From contig JBAROV010000175.1 of the NCBI GenBank assembly GCA_049642465.1, positions 32,997 to 96,996 on the forward strand: 64,000 bases of DNA. The letters are read 5' to 3'. The position numbers and the translations under genes are program-made. This DNA is from CAWDPQ01 sp049642465. GTDB lineage: Bacteria > Acidobacteriota > Vicinamibacteria > Vicinamibacterales > 2-12-FULL-66-21. The notes beneath the pieces were generated by a model. It had not been told where the DNA came from and searched no databases. It was given only the letters and a program-made list of their open reading frames with translations. This document shows, piece by piece, positions 50,807-59,188 of the stretch; within the stretch, counting starts at the first letter, position 1, and every line of letters begins with the position of its first letter.

Positions 50807-51010
50807 TGATTGAAGATTGGCGATTGTATTGAAGATTGTGGATTGTATTGGAGATTGACGATTGTATTGACGATTGGCGATTGGATTGATGATTGGCGAT
50901 TCAATCCGCAATCGTCAATCTAATCCGCAATCGCCAATACAGTCCGCAATGCAATCCGCAATCCCCAATGCAATGCGCAATCCCCAATACAATCCGCAAT
51001 CGTCACTCAG
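50798..51010. repeat. large imperfect inverted repeat of gattg / caatc words
   Basis: About ten gattg-containing units (50798-50905) are followed by a similar number of caatc/caatgc units (50905-51010), making one extended palindromic zone between the divergent barrel-like and EGF-like genes. The spacing of units is irregular (7-12 bases). Confidence 0.8.
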
Positions 51011-51071
51011 TTGCAGTCCTCAGTCTGCAATCGTCAGTCGTCAATTGATGGTATGGGCTAAGATCGTTGGC

Positions 51072-51740
51072 ATGAAGATTGGGTTGGGGATCGGAGCGGT
51101 CGTGGTTCTTGGGGTGATCATGTTGGGGACCTGGCACCCCTCGGCGCAACAAGCCGGTAACCCGGCCGGAAGCCCGTGTGCCGTCAACAACGGCGGCTGC
51201 GCGGATGGTGTCGCCTGCAAGGACGGCGCGAAACCGGACACCTGGCAGTGCGGCGACAGCTGCCCTCCGGGATTCACCGGCTCTCCGGCAACGGGGTGTG
51301 TGGACATCAACGAGTGCGCCGTCAACAACGGCGGGTGTCACCTGTTGTCAGCCTGCCGCAACACGCCAGGATCCCGCACCTGCAGCTCCTGTCCGAAAGA
51401 TTTCGCGGGGGACGGTTACGTCGGATGTTTCGACGTCAACGAATGCCCCGCTGGCGATTGCAGCGATCGCATCCCGGTTGGCGCCGAAACCGCAACACCC
51501 CCGACCGTCACGACATCGGGCGACGTCACGGTGGTCGCAACATCCGAAGCCGGGGCGGTGGCGACGTTCACGGTCTCCGCGACCGATAAGGTCAGCAAAG
51601 CCAGAACGGTGCACTGCCTGCCGCGCTCGGGCTCGACTTTCCCCGTCGGCAAGACGACGGTGAGTTGCTGGGCGATCAACAGTGTTGGAAAGATCGGAAG
51701 GGCGACGCTCACGGTGACCGTCAATAGGCCGCAATTCTGA
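51072..51740 (+). CDS. secreted EGF-like and HYR-domain protein
   Basis: 222 residues from the ATG at 51072 (a start at 51048 is possible). N-terminal hydrophobic segment GLGIGAVVVLGVIML. Two or three EGF-like modules follow: CAVNNGGCADG...C, then the calcium-binding EGF signature VDINECAVNNGGC with CRNTPGSRTCSSC, then VNEC. The C-terminal 80 residues form a HYR-like immunoglobulin-type domain (TVSATDKVSKA, FPVGKTTVSCWAINSVGKIG). Both modules are typical of extracellular adhesion proteins and are uncommon in bacteria. Expression and disulfide formation outside the cytoplasm are expected. Confidence 0.87.
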   Translation: MKIGLGIGAVVVLGVIMLGTWHPSAQQAGNPAGSPCAVNNGGCADGVACKDGAKPDTWQCGDSCPPGFTGSPATGCVDINECAVNNGGCHLLSACRNTPGSRTCSSCPKDFAGDGYVGCFDVNECPAGDCSDRIPVGAETATPPTVTTSGDVTVVATSEAGAVATFTVSATDKVSKARTVHCLPRSGSTFPVGKTTVSCWAINSVGKIGRATLTVTVNRPQF

Positions 51741-51787
51741 GTCGCATTGACTGCCCCGGTCGCCGAAGGCGATTCGTATGTCGCGTT

Positions 51788-53227
51788 TTATCTTCGTCGC
51801 ACGCGAACCACAATTTCGACCACCCCATCGTTGAACACCGTACTCCACTGATCCGAACCGAAGCGTCCCACCCCTGAGAGTTGATTCGGCCGCGGCAGTG
51901 ACAGCATCGCCCAGTCCACGTCTGCGACAAGGACCTCCCAGTCGGCCTCCGATTGGGAAGCGACGAGGATGCTGAGGAAATGCTCGGGCGGATAGGCCTG
52001 CAGCCGGCTGTCCTGAAAGATGCGGACGCGCGGATACAACGTCCAGGCGAGGTATCCCCCAAGATTGTGGCTGTTGAAGACGTTTCCCTCCAGACCAGCC
52101 TTGTGCACGAATGCGATAGCGTCCTTCGAAAAGAACGCCTGCGGCGCGACCGCGGACTCGCCCACTGAAAACTGTGTCACGAGCCGATCGACAGGCGCGC
52201 GCGAGACAGCAAGCCCTGCGATGATCGCGGCGGCGACGATTCCGCGCCGAATAATTCTGTTCACCGCGACGGCCGTGAGTGCCGCTGCAACGGTCGGCGC
52301 GCTGGCGAGCAGTACCAGGGGTGTGAGCCGGAGGTAGCGCGTGCCCACTATCGCGAACCCCGCGATCGCGACGATCTGCCAGAGACGGACGTCGCGCCAG
52401 CGCAGAGCCATGGCGAGCGCGCAGACGAAAACGTAGAAATAGAAGGCGCGATACGGCACGAATGGAGGTGGCAGCAGTTCCGCTATTGTCAGGATCTTCG
52501 GAACCGACCAGTTTTCATGGAGGTACCGGATCAACCCCCACCCGTACGGATTCCCCATCGTCGCCATCGCGCCGAGGACGGTAATCAGGACGGCGGTGCG
52601 TGCCTCCTCCCGCGTGAGCGAACGTGGCCGGACCCATTCCAATCCTGCAAAGGTGCCGAGCAGAATCACGCCGAAAACACATTCGACGTGAAAGTTGCTC
52701 CAGACGGCAATCCATGGGATGGCCCACCACAGCGGCCGCGCCGCGCGACGAGCCAGGGCGCGCTCGATCAACAGCGTGCAGCCGGCGAGGCCGGCAAACG
52801 ACACCAGGTGTGGTCTCGGGATCGCACGCGGCTCGAGCACGAAGAAACCCAGCAGCAGCACGACGCCTGCGCTCCACGCAGGCGAACGAACACGGCAGGC
52901 ACGATAGAGAAGCAGCAGCGTCAACCCGAGGAGGGAGGCCTGCAGCACCTGAATCGCGATGGCGCCGCCTGCTTGCCACGAAGCGTACGCCACCGTGTCG
53001 AAGAGCCATGACGTGTAGGGCTGTCGATAATCCGGATAGCCGAAGCTGAAAACGTTGGTGCGGACGAAACGGCCCTCCGCCGTCTCGCGGCCCTGCGCGA
53101 GGTGCCACCAGAGATCCGGTTCGTAGATCGGTCGAAAAGCAAGAACCAGCGCACCGACGAAAATCAACACCGCGGGCAGGAGCGCTGCATCTTTATGCGA
53201 GCGCCTAATCAGGAGGATTGGTGTCAT
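51788..53227 (-). CDS. polytopic membrane protein, GT-C glycosyltransferase-like
   Basis: 479 residues with about ten hydrophobic segments. The first extracytoplasmic loop carries an acidic-aromatic motif YEPDLWWHLAQGR, reminiscent of the Asp/Glu-containing loop 1 of GT-C lipid-linked-sugar transferases. The C-terminal soluble part (IFQDSRLQAYPPEHFLSILV) is conserved in similar hypothetical proteins. The specific reaction cannot be assigned. It lies divergent from the LacI regulator. A membrane glycosyltransferase fits the nearby GT2 remnant, but that is only suggestive. Confidence 0.75.
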   Translation of the reverse strand: MTPILLIRRSHKDAALLPAVLIFVGALVLAFRPIYEPDLWWHLAQGRETAEGRFVRTNVFSFGYPDYRQPYTSWLFDTVAYASWQAGGAIAIQVLQASLLGLTLLLLYRACRVRSPAWSAGVVLLLGFFVLEPRAIPRPHLVSFAGLAGCTLLIERALARRAARPLWWAIPWIAVWSNFHVECVFGVILLGTFAGLEWVRPRSLTREEARTAVLITVLGAMATMGNPYGWGLIRYLHENWSVPKILTIAELLPPPFVPYRAFYFYVFVCALAMALRWRDVRLWQIVAIAGFAIVGTRYLRLTPLVLLASAPTVAAALTAVAVNRIIRRGIVAAAIIAGLAVSRAPVDRLVTQFSVGESAVAPQAFFSKDAIAFVHKAGLEGNVFNSHNLGGYLAWTLYPRVRIFQDSRLQAYPPEHFLSILVASQSEADWEVLVADVDWAMLSLPRPNQLSGVGRFGSDQWSTVFNDGVVEIVVRVRRR

Positions 53228-53313
53228 CGTCGACGGCGGCGACTCATCGAGTGGTGCGGCACAACGGTCCGAACACCATATCGCGGCCGCGACAACGGAG
53301 CGGGCGCGCGTGA

Positions 53314-53343
53314 TTCAAAAGTCACGCTCTACTAGGGTATGAT
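53314..53343 (+). promoter_or_regulatory. promoter of the LacI-family gene, probably leaderless
   Basis: TTCAAA (53314-53319), 18-base spacer, TATGAT (53338-53343). The GTG start is at 53353, only nine bases after the -10, so the transcript should begin at or just before the start codon; no ribosome site is present. Confidence 0.6.
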
Positions 53344-53352
53344 TTTCCGCGC

Positions 53353-54363
53353 GTGTCGAACATCCATGCGGTCGCGAAACGTGCGGGGGTGTCCACCGCG
53401 ACCGTCTCACGCGTGCTCAGCCGCCCGGATGTGGTTGCGCCCGGCACGCGCCTGAAGGTGCTCAAGGCTGTCGAACACCTTGGCTATACGCCCAATTCGG
53501 CGGCCAAACACCTGCGCACGCGCCGCTCGGGCAAGATTCTCGTCACCGTACCCGACATCTCGAATCCGTTTTTCTCGCTGATTCTCCAGGGGATCGAAGA
53601 CGCAGCTCAGCGCGAAGGATACGCCGTGCTGCTTGGCGACACGCAGCACAACGAGGCGCGGGAGGAGCGCTACGCGCTGATGCTCCGGCGCAAGGAAGCC
53701 GATGGCCTGATTTTTCTTGGGCACCGGCTACCCAAGGCCGCCGCCGAACTCGTGCAGTTCATGGCTCCGCAGTGCGCACCGATCGTCAACGGGTGCGAGT
53801 TCAGTCCGAGCCTCGGAGTGCCCGGCGTACACATCGACAACGCGATTGCTGCTGCCGAGGCCATGGATCACCTGTATGGTCTGGGCCATCGGCGGATTGG
53901 GGTCGTCACCGGCCCACTCGAAAGTCCCCTCAGCCGCGATCGGCTGCGCGGCACGACGACCGCTGCAAAAGCGCACGATGCCGAGAACGCATTGCTGGTG
54001 ATGACCGGAGACTTCTCGATCGAATCAGGATTCGCGGCCGCGGAGCAATTGCTGGATCGCCCGGATCGGCCCACCGGCATTTTCTGCTTCAACGACGAGA
54101 TGGCCATCGGCGTGATCGATGCGGCGCGGCGCCGCGGCGTCAACGTGCCTCGCGATCTTTCGGTGGTGGGGTTCGACGACATCCGCTTCGCTCGTCACGT
54201 CGAACCGCCGCTGACAACCGTGGCGCAGCCCATGCGTGACATCGGTCACGGCACGGTGAGGCTCCTGCTCGACATTCTGGGCGGCCGGATCCTCCCGCCC
54301 GCCTCCATCACGTTGCCGCACGCGCTCATCGTCCGGCGCAGTACTGCGCCGCCTCGGGATTAG
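53353..54363 (+). CDS. LacI-family transcriptional regulator
   Basis: 336 residues, GTG start. N-terminal helix-turn-helix and hinge: IHAVAKRAGVSTATVSRVLS with the hinge helix SAAKHLRTRRSG. The periplasmic-binding-like effector domain follows (VTVPDISNPFFSLILQGIED, GLGHRRIGVVTG, IFCFNDEMAIGVIDAARRRG). It binds DNA as a dimer and normally represses sugar-catabolic genes until a sugar or sugar-phosphate binds. Which genes it controls is not shown; the receptor promoters with GCACTGC direct boxes are not palindromic LacI operators. Phosphofructokinase is the nearest metabolic gene. Confidence 0.94.
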   Translation: MSNIHAVAKRAGVSTATVSRVLSRPDVVAPGTRLKVLKAVEHLGYTPNSAAKHLRTRRSGKILVTVPDISNPFFSLILQGIEDAAQREGYAVLLGDTQHNEAREERYALMLRRKEADGLIFLGHRLPKAAAELVQFMAPQCAPIVNGCEFSPSLGVPGVHIDNAIAAAEAMDHLYGLGHRRIGVVTGPLESPLSRDRLRGTTTAAKAHDAENALLVMTGDFSIESGFAAAEQLLDRPDRPTGIFCFNDEMAIGVIDAARRRGVNVPRDLSVVGFDDIRFARHVEPPLTTVAQPMRDIGHGTVRLLLDILGGRILPPASITLPHALIVRRSTAPPRD

Positions 54364-54392
54364 CCGCCGAGTCCCAGTCGAGACCCGCGTCG

Positions 54393-54568
54393 GTGACGCA
54401 GTTGCCGTTGCTGTCCGTATTGATCCCTTGCTTCAACGAAGCCGCCACACTCGACACGATTGTCGCTCGCGTCCTCGACGTGCCCCTCGACCTGCGCAAG
54501 GAACTGATCACGTCGACGATGGGTCGACAGATGGGCGCGTCCTGCAAACTCTGGTTGCGCACCGGCTG
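54393..54568 (+). pseudogene. frameshifted N-terminal fragment of a GT2 glycosyltransferase
   Basis: From a GTG at 54393 one frame reads QLPLLSVLIPCFNEAATLDT up to KELI near 54507; the frame that continues from 54506 reads VDDGSTDG then RVLQTLVAHRL. Together these are the first two motifs of DPM1-type GT2 enzymes (P-x-NE-x-T-L, then VVDDGSTDG), separated by a one-base deletion. The similarity ends where the REP cluster begins at about 54569. It is therefore a decayed, truncated gene. Confidence 0.7.
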
Positions 54569-54572
54569 AAAA

Positions 54573-54657
54573 TGGGGACTGTCCCCTTTTCCCGAAAGTG
54601 AGAAATGGGGACTGTCCCCTTTTTCCGAAAATGGGAAAAGGGGACAGTCCCCATTTT
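54573..54657. repeat. cluster of three REP-like palindromes (ggggactgtcccc)
   Basis: Units centred near 54580, 54612 and 54646. The second and third are in opposite orientation and together form a larger inverted repeat (aaatggggactgtcccc ... ggggacagtccccattt). The cluster starts at the end of the glycosyltransferase remnant and reaches the phosphofructokinase stop codon, where it could act as terminator or mRNA 3' protector. Confidence 0.85.
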
Positions 54658-55962
54658 TCAGGGCGCGCCGGCGCCAATCCGCTCGCCGTGTTCGTCGATG
54701 AAGAGTGGCGGGGGCTCTGCAGCAATCAGGTACTCGAACTCACGTTTGAAGTCGGCCAGGGAGAGGCCGACGGTATTGGCCAGCTTGGCCAGCTCGTGCG
54801 GATCCTCGAAGTCGTCGCGCCGCAGCCGGATCATGTAACGACGTGCGATAGCGTAGCGAGTGGACGTGATGTCCACCAGCCGCACACGCGCGCGGCCGGT
54901 TTGCGGATCGCTAATCTCGTTGAACGGAATCGGCACGAAATGCCCGCCCTGGAGCGAGACCATCGCGGAGCTGCCCCCGGCAATCAGGTACTTGGCCGCG
55001 CAATATCCCAGATCGCGGGTGTATTCCATGTCGAAGGGAATCGGATCCGCGCAGCGCAACTCGTAGCCGATGTTCTTGGCCGCGATCGTCGTCTTGACCC
55101 CGAGGTCGCGGAGGCGGGTGGTGACCTGCGACTTGAGAATCTCGCCGAAATTCACCTCGGCGATGCGCAGGTGCCCGTGACTGTCGCGCTCGACCTCGTC
55201 CAGTCCGGCAAGATCCTCCTCGGCGACGTCGAGGACCAGACCCTCTGCGATGACGGCCACGCCGTCGCGCCGTCCTTCACTGAGTCGCTTGATGATTGCC
55301 CCTGCCAGCGTATCGACAATCGTCTTCAAGCGGATAGGTGAAGTGAACTCTTCGGTGATGAGCGTCAGCGTCGTGCCTGCGCCTTTGCCGATGCCGAGCG
55401 CGAGGTGACCCGCCTTGCGTCCCATGGCCACCACGAAATACCAGCGCGACGTGGTCTTCGCGTCCACCATCAGGTTTTTGACGATCTCCGCGCCGTAGTG
55501 ACGCGCGGACTGGAACCCGAAGGTGTCCACCTGGGGTGGAAGATGCAAATCGTTGTCGATCGTCTTCGGAACGTGCACGACACGAATGGCGCCGGCCGAC
55601 CGCTCTTCGAGCCTCATCGCGGAAAACGCGGTGTCGTCACCGCCAATGGTAATCAGCTGCGAGACGTTCAAGCGAAGCAGCGATTCGAGCGTCTTGTCGA
55701 GCAGCGCCGGCGACTTCGTGGGATTCGCGCGCGAGATACCCAGATACGACCCGCCGCGGAAGTGAATGCGGCTGACGTTTTCAATGGTGAGCGGAATGAC
55801 GTGATCGATGTCGCCCTGCATCAGCCATTCGAATCCGTCACGAATCCCCAGGACGTGGAGGCCCTGCAGCCGTGCGCGGATGGTGGCGGCGCCAATGACG
55901 CTGTTGATGCCGGGGGCGGGACCTCCGCCGACGAGGATGGCCAGGTTGTTGTGATGCTCCAC
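54658..55962 (-). CDS. 6-phosphofructokinase with PPi-type signature
   Basis: 434 residues from the GTG at 55962, preceded by GGAACGGAG; the frame upstream crosses the promoter. PFK fold: LVGGGPAPGINSVIGAA, the phosphate-binding GGDDT (107-111) and PKTIDND (132-138). Asp in GGDDT instead of GGDGS, and Lys instead of Gly before TIDND, are the classic markers of pyrophosphate-dependent PFKs. It catalyses fructose 6-phosphate to fructose 1,6-bisphosphate, with PPi making the step reversible. Length and the C-terminal extension fit the longer PFK clades. Followed by the REP cluster. Confidence 0.92.
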   Translation of the reverse strand: MEHHNNLAILVGGGPAPGINSVIGAATIRARLQGLHVLGIRDGFEWLMQGDIDHVIPLTIENVSRIHFRGGSYLGISRANPTKSPALLDKTLESLLRLNVSQLITIGGDDTAFSAMRLEERSAGAIRVVHVPKTIDNDLHLPPQVDTFGFQSARHYGAEIVKNLMVDAKTTSRWYFVVAMGRKAGHLALGIGKGAGTTLTLITEEFTSPIRLKTIVDTLAGAIIKRLSEGRRDGVAVIAEGLVLDVAEEDLAGLDEVERDSHGHLRIAEVNFGEILKSQVTTRLRDLGVKTTIAAKNIGYELRCADPIPFDMEYTRDLGYCAAKYLIAGGSSAMVSLQGGHFVPIPFNEISDPQTGRARVRLVDITSTRYAIARRYMIRLRRDDFEDPHELAKLANTVGLSLADFKREFEYLIAAEPPPLFIDEHGERIGAGAP

Positions 55963-56004
55963 GGGTCGTGCTCCGTTCCCGATCTCCCTGTAAACGATTG
56001 CAGG

Positions 56005-56034
56005 ATTATAGCCGCGGAGACCGGACTTCCTCAA
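56005..56034 (-). promoter_or_regulatory. promoter of the phosphofructokinase gene
   Basis: Minus strand: TTGAGG (56034-56029), 18-base spacer, perfect TATAAT (56010-56005). It overlaps the 3' end of the upstream propeller gene. Leader of about 35 bases. Confidence 0.65.
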
Positions 56035-57292
56035 TTCGATACAGATGCGTTCGCGTCCGCAGAATCAACGCGTTTCCGACGACCGCCGGCGACGCCATGA
56101 ACCCGTCATCCAGAAGATTCTCGGAGAGGACCTTGAAGCTCCGTCCGGCTTCGATCACGGCTGCCTTGCCGTCCTCGTTGAAGAAGTAGATCCGCCCCGC
56201 TGCCGAAATCGGCGAAGCGGAAAACGTCCCGGCGATTCGCGATGTCCAGACGGACGTGCCGGTCTTTGCCTCCACACAACTGGTAATCCCCGTGTCGTTC
56301 ACCATGAAAATCAGGTCGCCGACGAGCAGGACCGATGGTTTGCTGGGCACACCGCGCGTGATCTTCCAGACCACTTCTGGCGGCGCGTCGCGCGTTTCCG
56401 CGAGACGAATGGCCAGCAACTGGCCGGTCGGAAAGCCGGTCGGATAAAAGATGAGACCGTGCCCGGGCACGGGTCGCGTGCTGCCGGAATGACTGCTCCG
56501 CTCCTCGAGTCGCCACAGTTCCTTTCCCGTGCGCGGATCGTAGCCGTAGGTCGCCTTCGATCCAATGCTGATGAGCAGCGGAGCGCTACCGTGCGTGACG
56601 ATATGCGGCGTGGAGAACGCCTTGCGAAAATCACCGTCGGCCTGTGGCTTGCCGTCCGGGCCGAGGTCCTGAAAATCAATCGAGCGGTCGGTCTTCCACA
56701 CGGTCTTTCCGCTGGCTTTGTCGAGCCCCACGAGATACTGCCGATCGCTCCCGTCGAAGTGCATGATCAGCAGATTGTCGAAAATGATCGGAGACGACCC
56801 GGCGCCGCGGAAGTGATTGCACTCGAGATCCCGCCGTTGCCAGAGCACCTTGCCGGTTCGCGTGGCGAGCGCGGCGGTCCCGGGCGAGCCAAACGTGATG
56901 TAGACGCGTCCGGGCTCGATGACCGGCGTCGGTGACGCGTAGCTGTTGAACGGGTGCGCATACTGCGGATTGGGCACGTCGAAGAGTTTCAAATCGTGCA
57001 GGATTTTTCCCGTTTCAACGTCCACGGCCAGCGCAGAGAGTTGCCGGCCGTCGGGGGTCGCGGTCGTCACCCACACCTTGCCCTCGAGAACCACCGGCGA
57101 CGACCACGCGCGGCCATGAACAGGCGTCTTCCACCGGACGTTCTTGTCTTCGCTCCAGCTCACTGGCGGGTTGGCTGTGGTCGACACGCCGGTGCCGTCG
57201 GGGCCGCGGAACTGCGGCCATTGCGCGTGGATCGGCAGCGACGCCGCCGCCAGGGCACTCAGGATCCCGAAGAGGTATCGATACATGACCAT
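56006..57292 (-). CDS. secreted PQQ-like beta-propeller (BamB/PQQ_2-type) protein
   Basis: 428 residues from the ATG at 57292 (57286 also possible). Signal peptide YRYLFGILSALAAASLPIHA. The mature start WPQFRGPDGTGVS is typical of the outer-membrane assembly/PQQ_2 propellers common in Planctomycetes and Acidobacteriota. Blades carry VETGKI, RTGKVLWQRRD and PRTGKELWRLE motifs (Gly-Lys-x-x-Trp docking). There is no haem motif, so it is probably a binding or scaffold protein and not a dehydrogenase. Divergent from the esterase gene with a 68-base gap. Confidence 0.88.
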   Translation of the reverse strand: MVMYRYLFGILSALAAASLPIHAQWPQFRGPDGTGVSTTANPPVSWSEDKNVRWKTPVHGRAWSSPVVLEGKVWVTTATPDGRQLSALAVDVETGKILHDLKLFDVPNPQYAHPFNSYASPTPVIEPGRVYITFGSPGTAALATRTGKVLWQRRDLECNHFRGAGSSPIIFDNLLIMHFDGSDRQYLVGLDKASGKTVWKTDRSIDFQDLGPDGKPQADGDFRKAFSTPHIVTHGSAPLLISIGSKATYGYDPRTGKELWRLEERSSHSGSTRPVPGHGLIFYPTGFPTGQLLAIRLAETRDAPPEVVWKITRGVPSKPSVLLVGDLIFMVNDTGITSCVEAKTGTSVWTSRIAGTFSASPISAAGRIYFFNEDGKAAVIEAGRSFKVLSENLLDDGFMASPAVVGNALILRTRTHLYRIEEVRSPRL

Positions 57293-57348
57293 CAAAATAT
57301 CGCAGATAATGTCCCGCCTGTAATCGGGGTGATGTCCCTGGCTCAATC

Positions 57349-57356
57349 AAGGAGGT
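57349..57356 (+). promoter_or_regulatory. strong ribosome-binding site fixing the GTG start of the esterase gene
   Basis: aaggaggt is a full anti-Shine-Dalgarno match four bases before GTG 57361, which supports GTG over internal starts. Confidence 0.85.
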
Positions 57357-57360
57357 TTCT

Positions 57361-58578
57361 GTGACTCTGCGGCCGTTTGCGCTGGGCCTGCTCGCGGTTG
57401 TGGCGCTCATCGCGCCCCTCAACTCAGTTGGCGCACAGCCAGGACGAGGCGGTGGACCTCCGGCGCCAACCGTCGTCTCTCCGGAGCTCAGCGCCGATCG
57501 ACGCATCACCTTCCGCATTCATGCGCCGAACGCGCGGGCTATTCGCCTCAATGCCGGGGATATCCAGGGGCTCGGCCAGGCGACCCAACTCGCGTCGAGC
57601 GACAACGGCGTGTGGGAGATTACCGTCGGTCCGGTAGAGCCCGGCGCGTATCGCTACACGTTCAACATCGACGGCGTGGCGACCGTCGATCCGCGCAACC
57701 CGCAGACAAGCGAGTCGAACAACAACGTGTGGAGCATGTTGTACGTCCCTGGCTCCGACTTCATGGATACCAGGAACGTCCCGCACGGCGCCGTCGCGGA
57801 GGTGAGCTATTACTCGACCACGCTCGGGGCCTTTCGCCGCATGCATGTCTATACACCTCCAGGCTACGAGTCGCGCAACGACAAGTACCCGGTCTTCTAC
57901 CTGCTGCACGGCGCAGGCGATACGGATGATGCGTGGCCGTCGGTGGGTCGCGCGGGGTTCATTCTCGACAACTTGATCGCCGACAAGAAGGCGAAGCCGA
58001 TGATTGTCGTGATGCCGGCGGGGCATACCAGACGCACCGGAACGGCACTTGGCCGCACGGGCACCGAGGAATTCGTCAAAGACTTTCTCACCGACGTCGT
58101 GCCAACGATCGAGAAGCGATACCGCGTGCTGACGGACCGCGCGAACAGCGCGATCGCGGGGTTATCCATGGGAGGGAACCACACACTCCACATCGCGTTT
58201 CCGCACCTGGAGAAGTTTGCCTACATCGGTGTCTACAGCTCAGGCCTGCTCGGAGCGTTTCCTGCGCTGGCCACCGGTCGCGGCAACGCCCCTGCTCCGC
58301 CCGCCGGAGCCGCCGCGCCCGCGCCGCCGCCGCTGACCGCGACGGACTGGGCCACCAGGCACAAGACCAAACTCGACGATCCCGCGCTGAAGAAAGGACT
58401 GAAGTTGTTGTGGTTTGGGACGGGTGAGGCCGATCGGTTGATGCCGACGACAACGGCAACCGTCGAACTACTCAAACAGCACGGCTTCGCGCCGGTCTTC
58501 AAACAGACGCCAGGCGGCCATACGTGGATCAACTGGCGTAATTACCTGAATGAATTTGTTCCGCAGCTGTTCAAATGA
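57361..58578 (+). CDS. secreted esterase of the Fes/CE1 (alpha/beta hydrolase) type with N-terminal E-set domain
   Basis: 405 residues, GTG start with full Shine-Dalgarno. Signal peptide ends near AQPGRGG. An N-terminal CBM48-like/E-set domain at about 40-115 (RITFRIHAPNARAIRLNAGD) is followed by an esterase D-like catalytic domain (MHVYTPPGYE, YPVFYLLHGAGDTDDAW). Nucleophile Ser269 in GLSMGG and His387 in GGHTW are visible. This arrangement is shared by enterochelin esterases and by feruloyl/acetyl xylan esterases encoded next to glycan-degradation genes. It probably removes acyl or feruloyl groups from plant polysaccharide. Confidence 0.92.
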   Translation: MTLRPFALGLLAVVALIAPLNSVGAQPGRGGGPPAPTVVSPELSADRRITFRIHAPNARAIRLNAGDIQGLGQATQLASSDNGVWEITVGPVEPGAYRYTFNIDGVATVDPRNPQTSESNNNVWSMLYVPGSDFMDTRNVPHGAVAEVSYYSTTLGAFRRMHVYTPPGYESRNDKYPVFYLLHGAGDTDDAWPSVGRAGFILDNLIADKKAKPMIVVMPAGHTRRTGTALGRTGTEEFVKDFLTDVVPTIEKRYRVLTDRANSAIAGLSMGGNHTLHIAFPHLEKFAYIGVYSSGLLGAFPALATGRGNAPAPPAGAAAPAPPPLTATDWATRHKTKLDDPALKKGLKLLWFGTGEADRLMPTTTATVELLKQHGFAPVFKQTPGGHTWINWRNYLNEFVPQLFK

Positions 58579-58583
58579 CTTGG

Positions 58584-58653
58584 GCTTCCAGCTTCCAGCT
58601 TCCAGCGATCCCTTGACCGGGGGCTGGCAGCTGGAAGCTGGCAGGCGGCAGCT
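58584..58653. repeat. gcttccagc inverted repeat between convergent genes
   Basis: Three gcttccagc-type units (58584-58606) face gctggcagc/gctggaagc units (58623-58653). It could form a bidirectional terminator for the esterase and cupredoxin genes. Confidence 0.75.
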
Positions 58654-59146
58654 ATTTCACGATAAGGTTACCGCGCATGCCTGCCTGGAAATGTCCCGGG
58701 AAGGTGCAGAGAAACGGATAGCTGCCCACCACTTTCGGCACCGTGAACGTCACTTCGACCGTCTCGCCCGCGCCCGCGAGCGGCGTGGCCGCAAGTACCT
58801 GATCCTTGGTCTCCGGCGCGATGAAGTCGGTTTGACGCGCCTGCGCCCCCGCGGTGACGAACTTGACGGGGTTGGCAGCCAGCTTCAGCAGCACGAAATT
58901 GTGTGCCATCACGATCTTCGGCATCGTTCCCTTGGCCGTGAGCCGAACGCGCAGCTGTTCGCCGCGTTTCGCCGGAATGTCGGTGACGTCGTACTTCATC
59001 TGATCGTTTCCCACTATGTCCACCGTGCGCGCCGCGCCCGTGGCCGCCGGCTTGGCCGCTGAACTCGTCGCGGGCTTCGTCTGTGCCAAGAGCGGAGCCA
59101 GGAACAGTGGGGTTATGAGAATGGCAGTCGGTAACAGTCTTTTCAT
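58652..59146 (-). CDS. secreted azurin/plastocyanin-like cupredoxin
   Basis: 164 residues from the ATG at 59146. Signal peptide TAILITPLFLAPLLAQ, then an Ala/Thr linker. The type 1 copper ligands are His82 (MAHNFVL), Cys147 and His152 (CTFPGH) and Met157. The fold of azurin is shown by TVDIVGNDQMKYDVTDIPA at the start and GNLIVK at the end. It is a small periplasmic electron carrier. The same copper motif closes the 15141-18464 fusion protein, so the fused domain and this one are probably related. It follows the mutarotase-like gene by 42 bases. Confidence 0.92.
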   Translation of the reverse strand: MKRLLPTAILITPLFLAPLLAQTKPATSSAAKPAATGAARTVDIVGNDQMKYDVTDIPAKRGEQLRVRLTAKGTMPKIVMAHNFVLLKLAANPVKFVTAGAQARQTDFIAPETKDQVLAATPLAGAGETVEVTFTVPKVVGSYPFLCTFPGHFQAGMRGNLIVK

Positions 59147-59188
59147 GTCCTCGATCCTCATCAAAAATACGTTCGCCAGCACCCTCGC

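Noticed and set aside
50798..51010. CRISPR array considered for the gattg/caatc zone
   Set aside because: Units are 7-12 bases and irregular, without constant repeats and spacers of CRISPR length, and no cas gene is present.
53353..54363. LacI protein as regulator of the receptor promoters
   Set aside because: The shared boxes are direct repeats 21 bp apart, not the inverted palindrome with central CG expected for LacI-family operators.
54326..54562. 78-codon open frame on the minus strand
   Set aside because: It lies opposite the LacI 3' end and the glycosyltransferase remnant, where the plus strand shows recognisable motifs.
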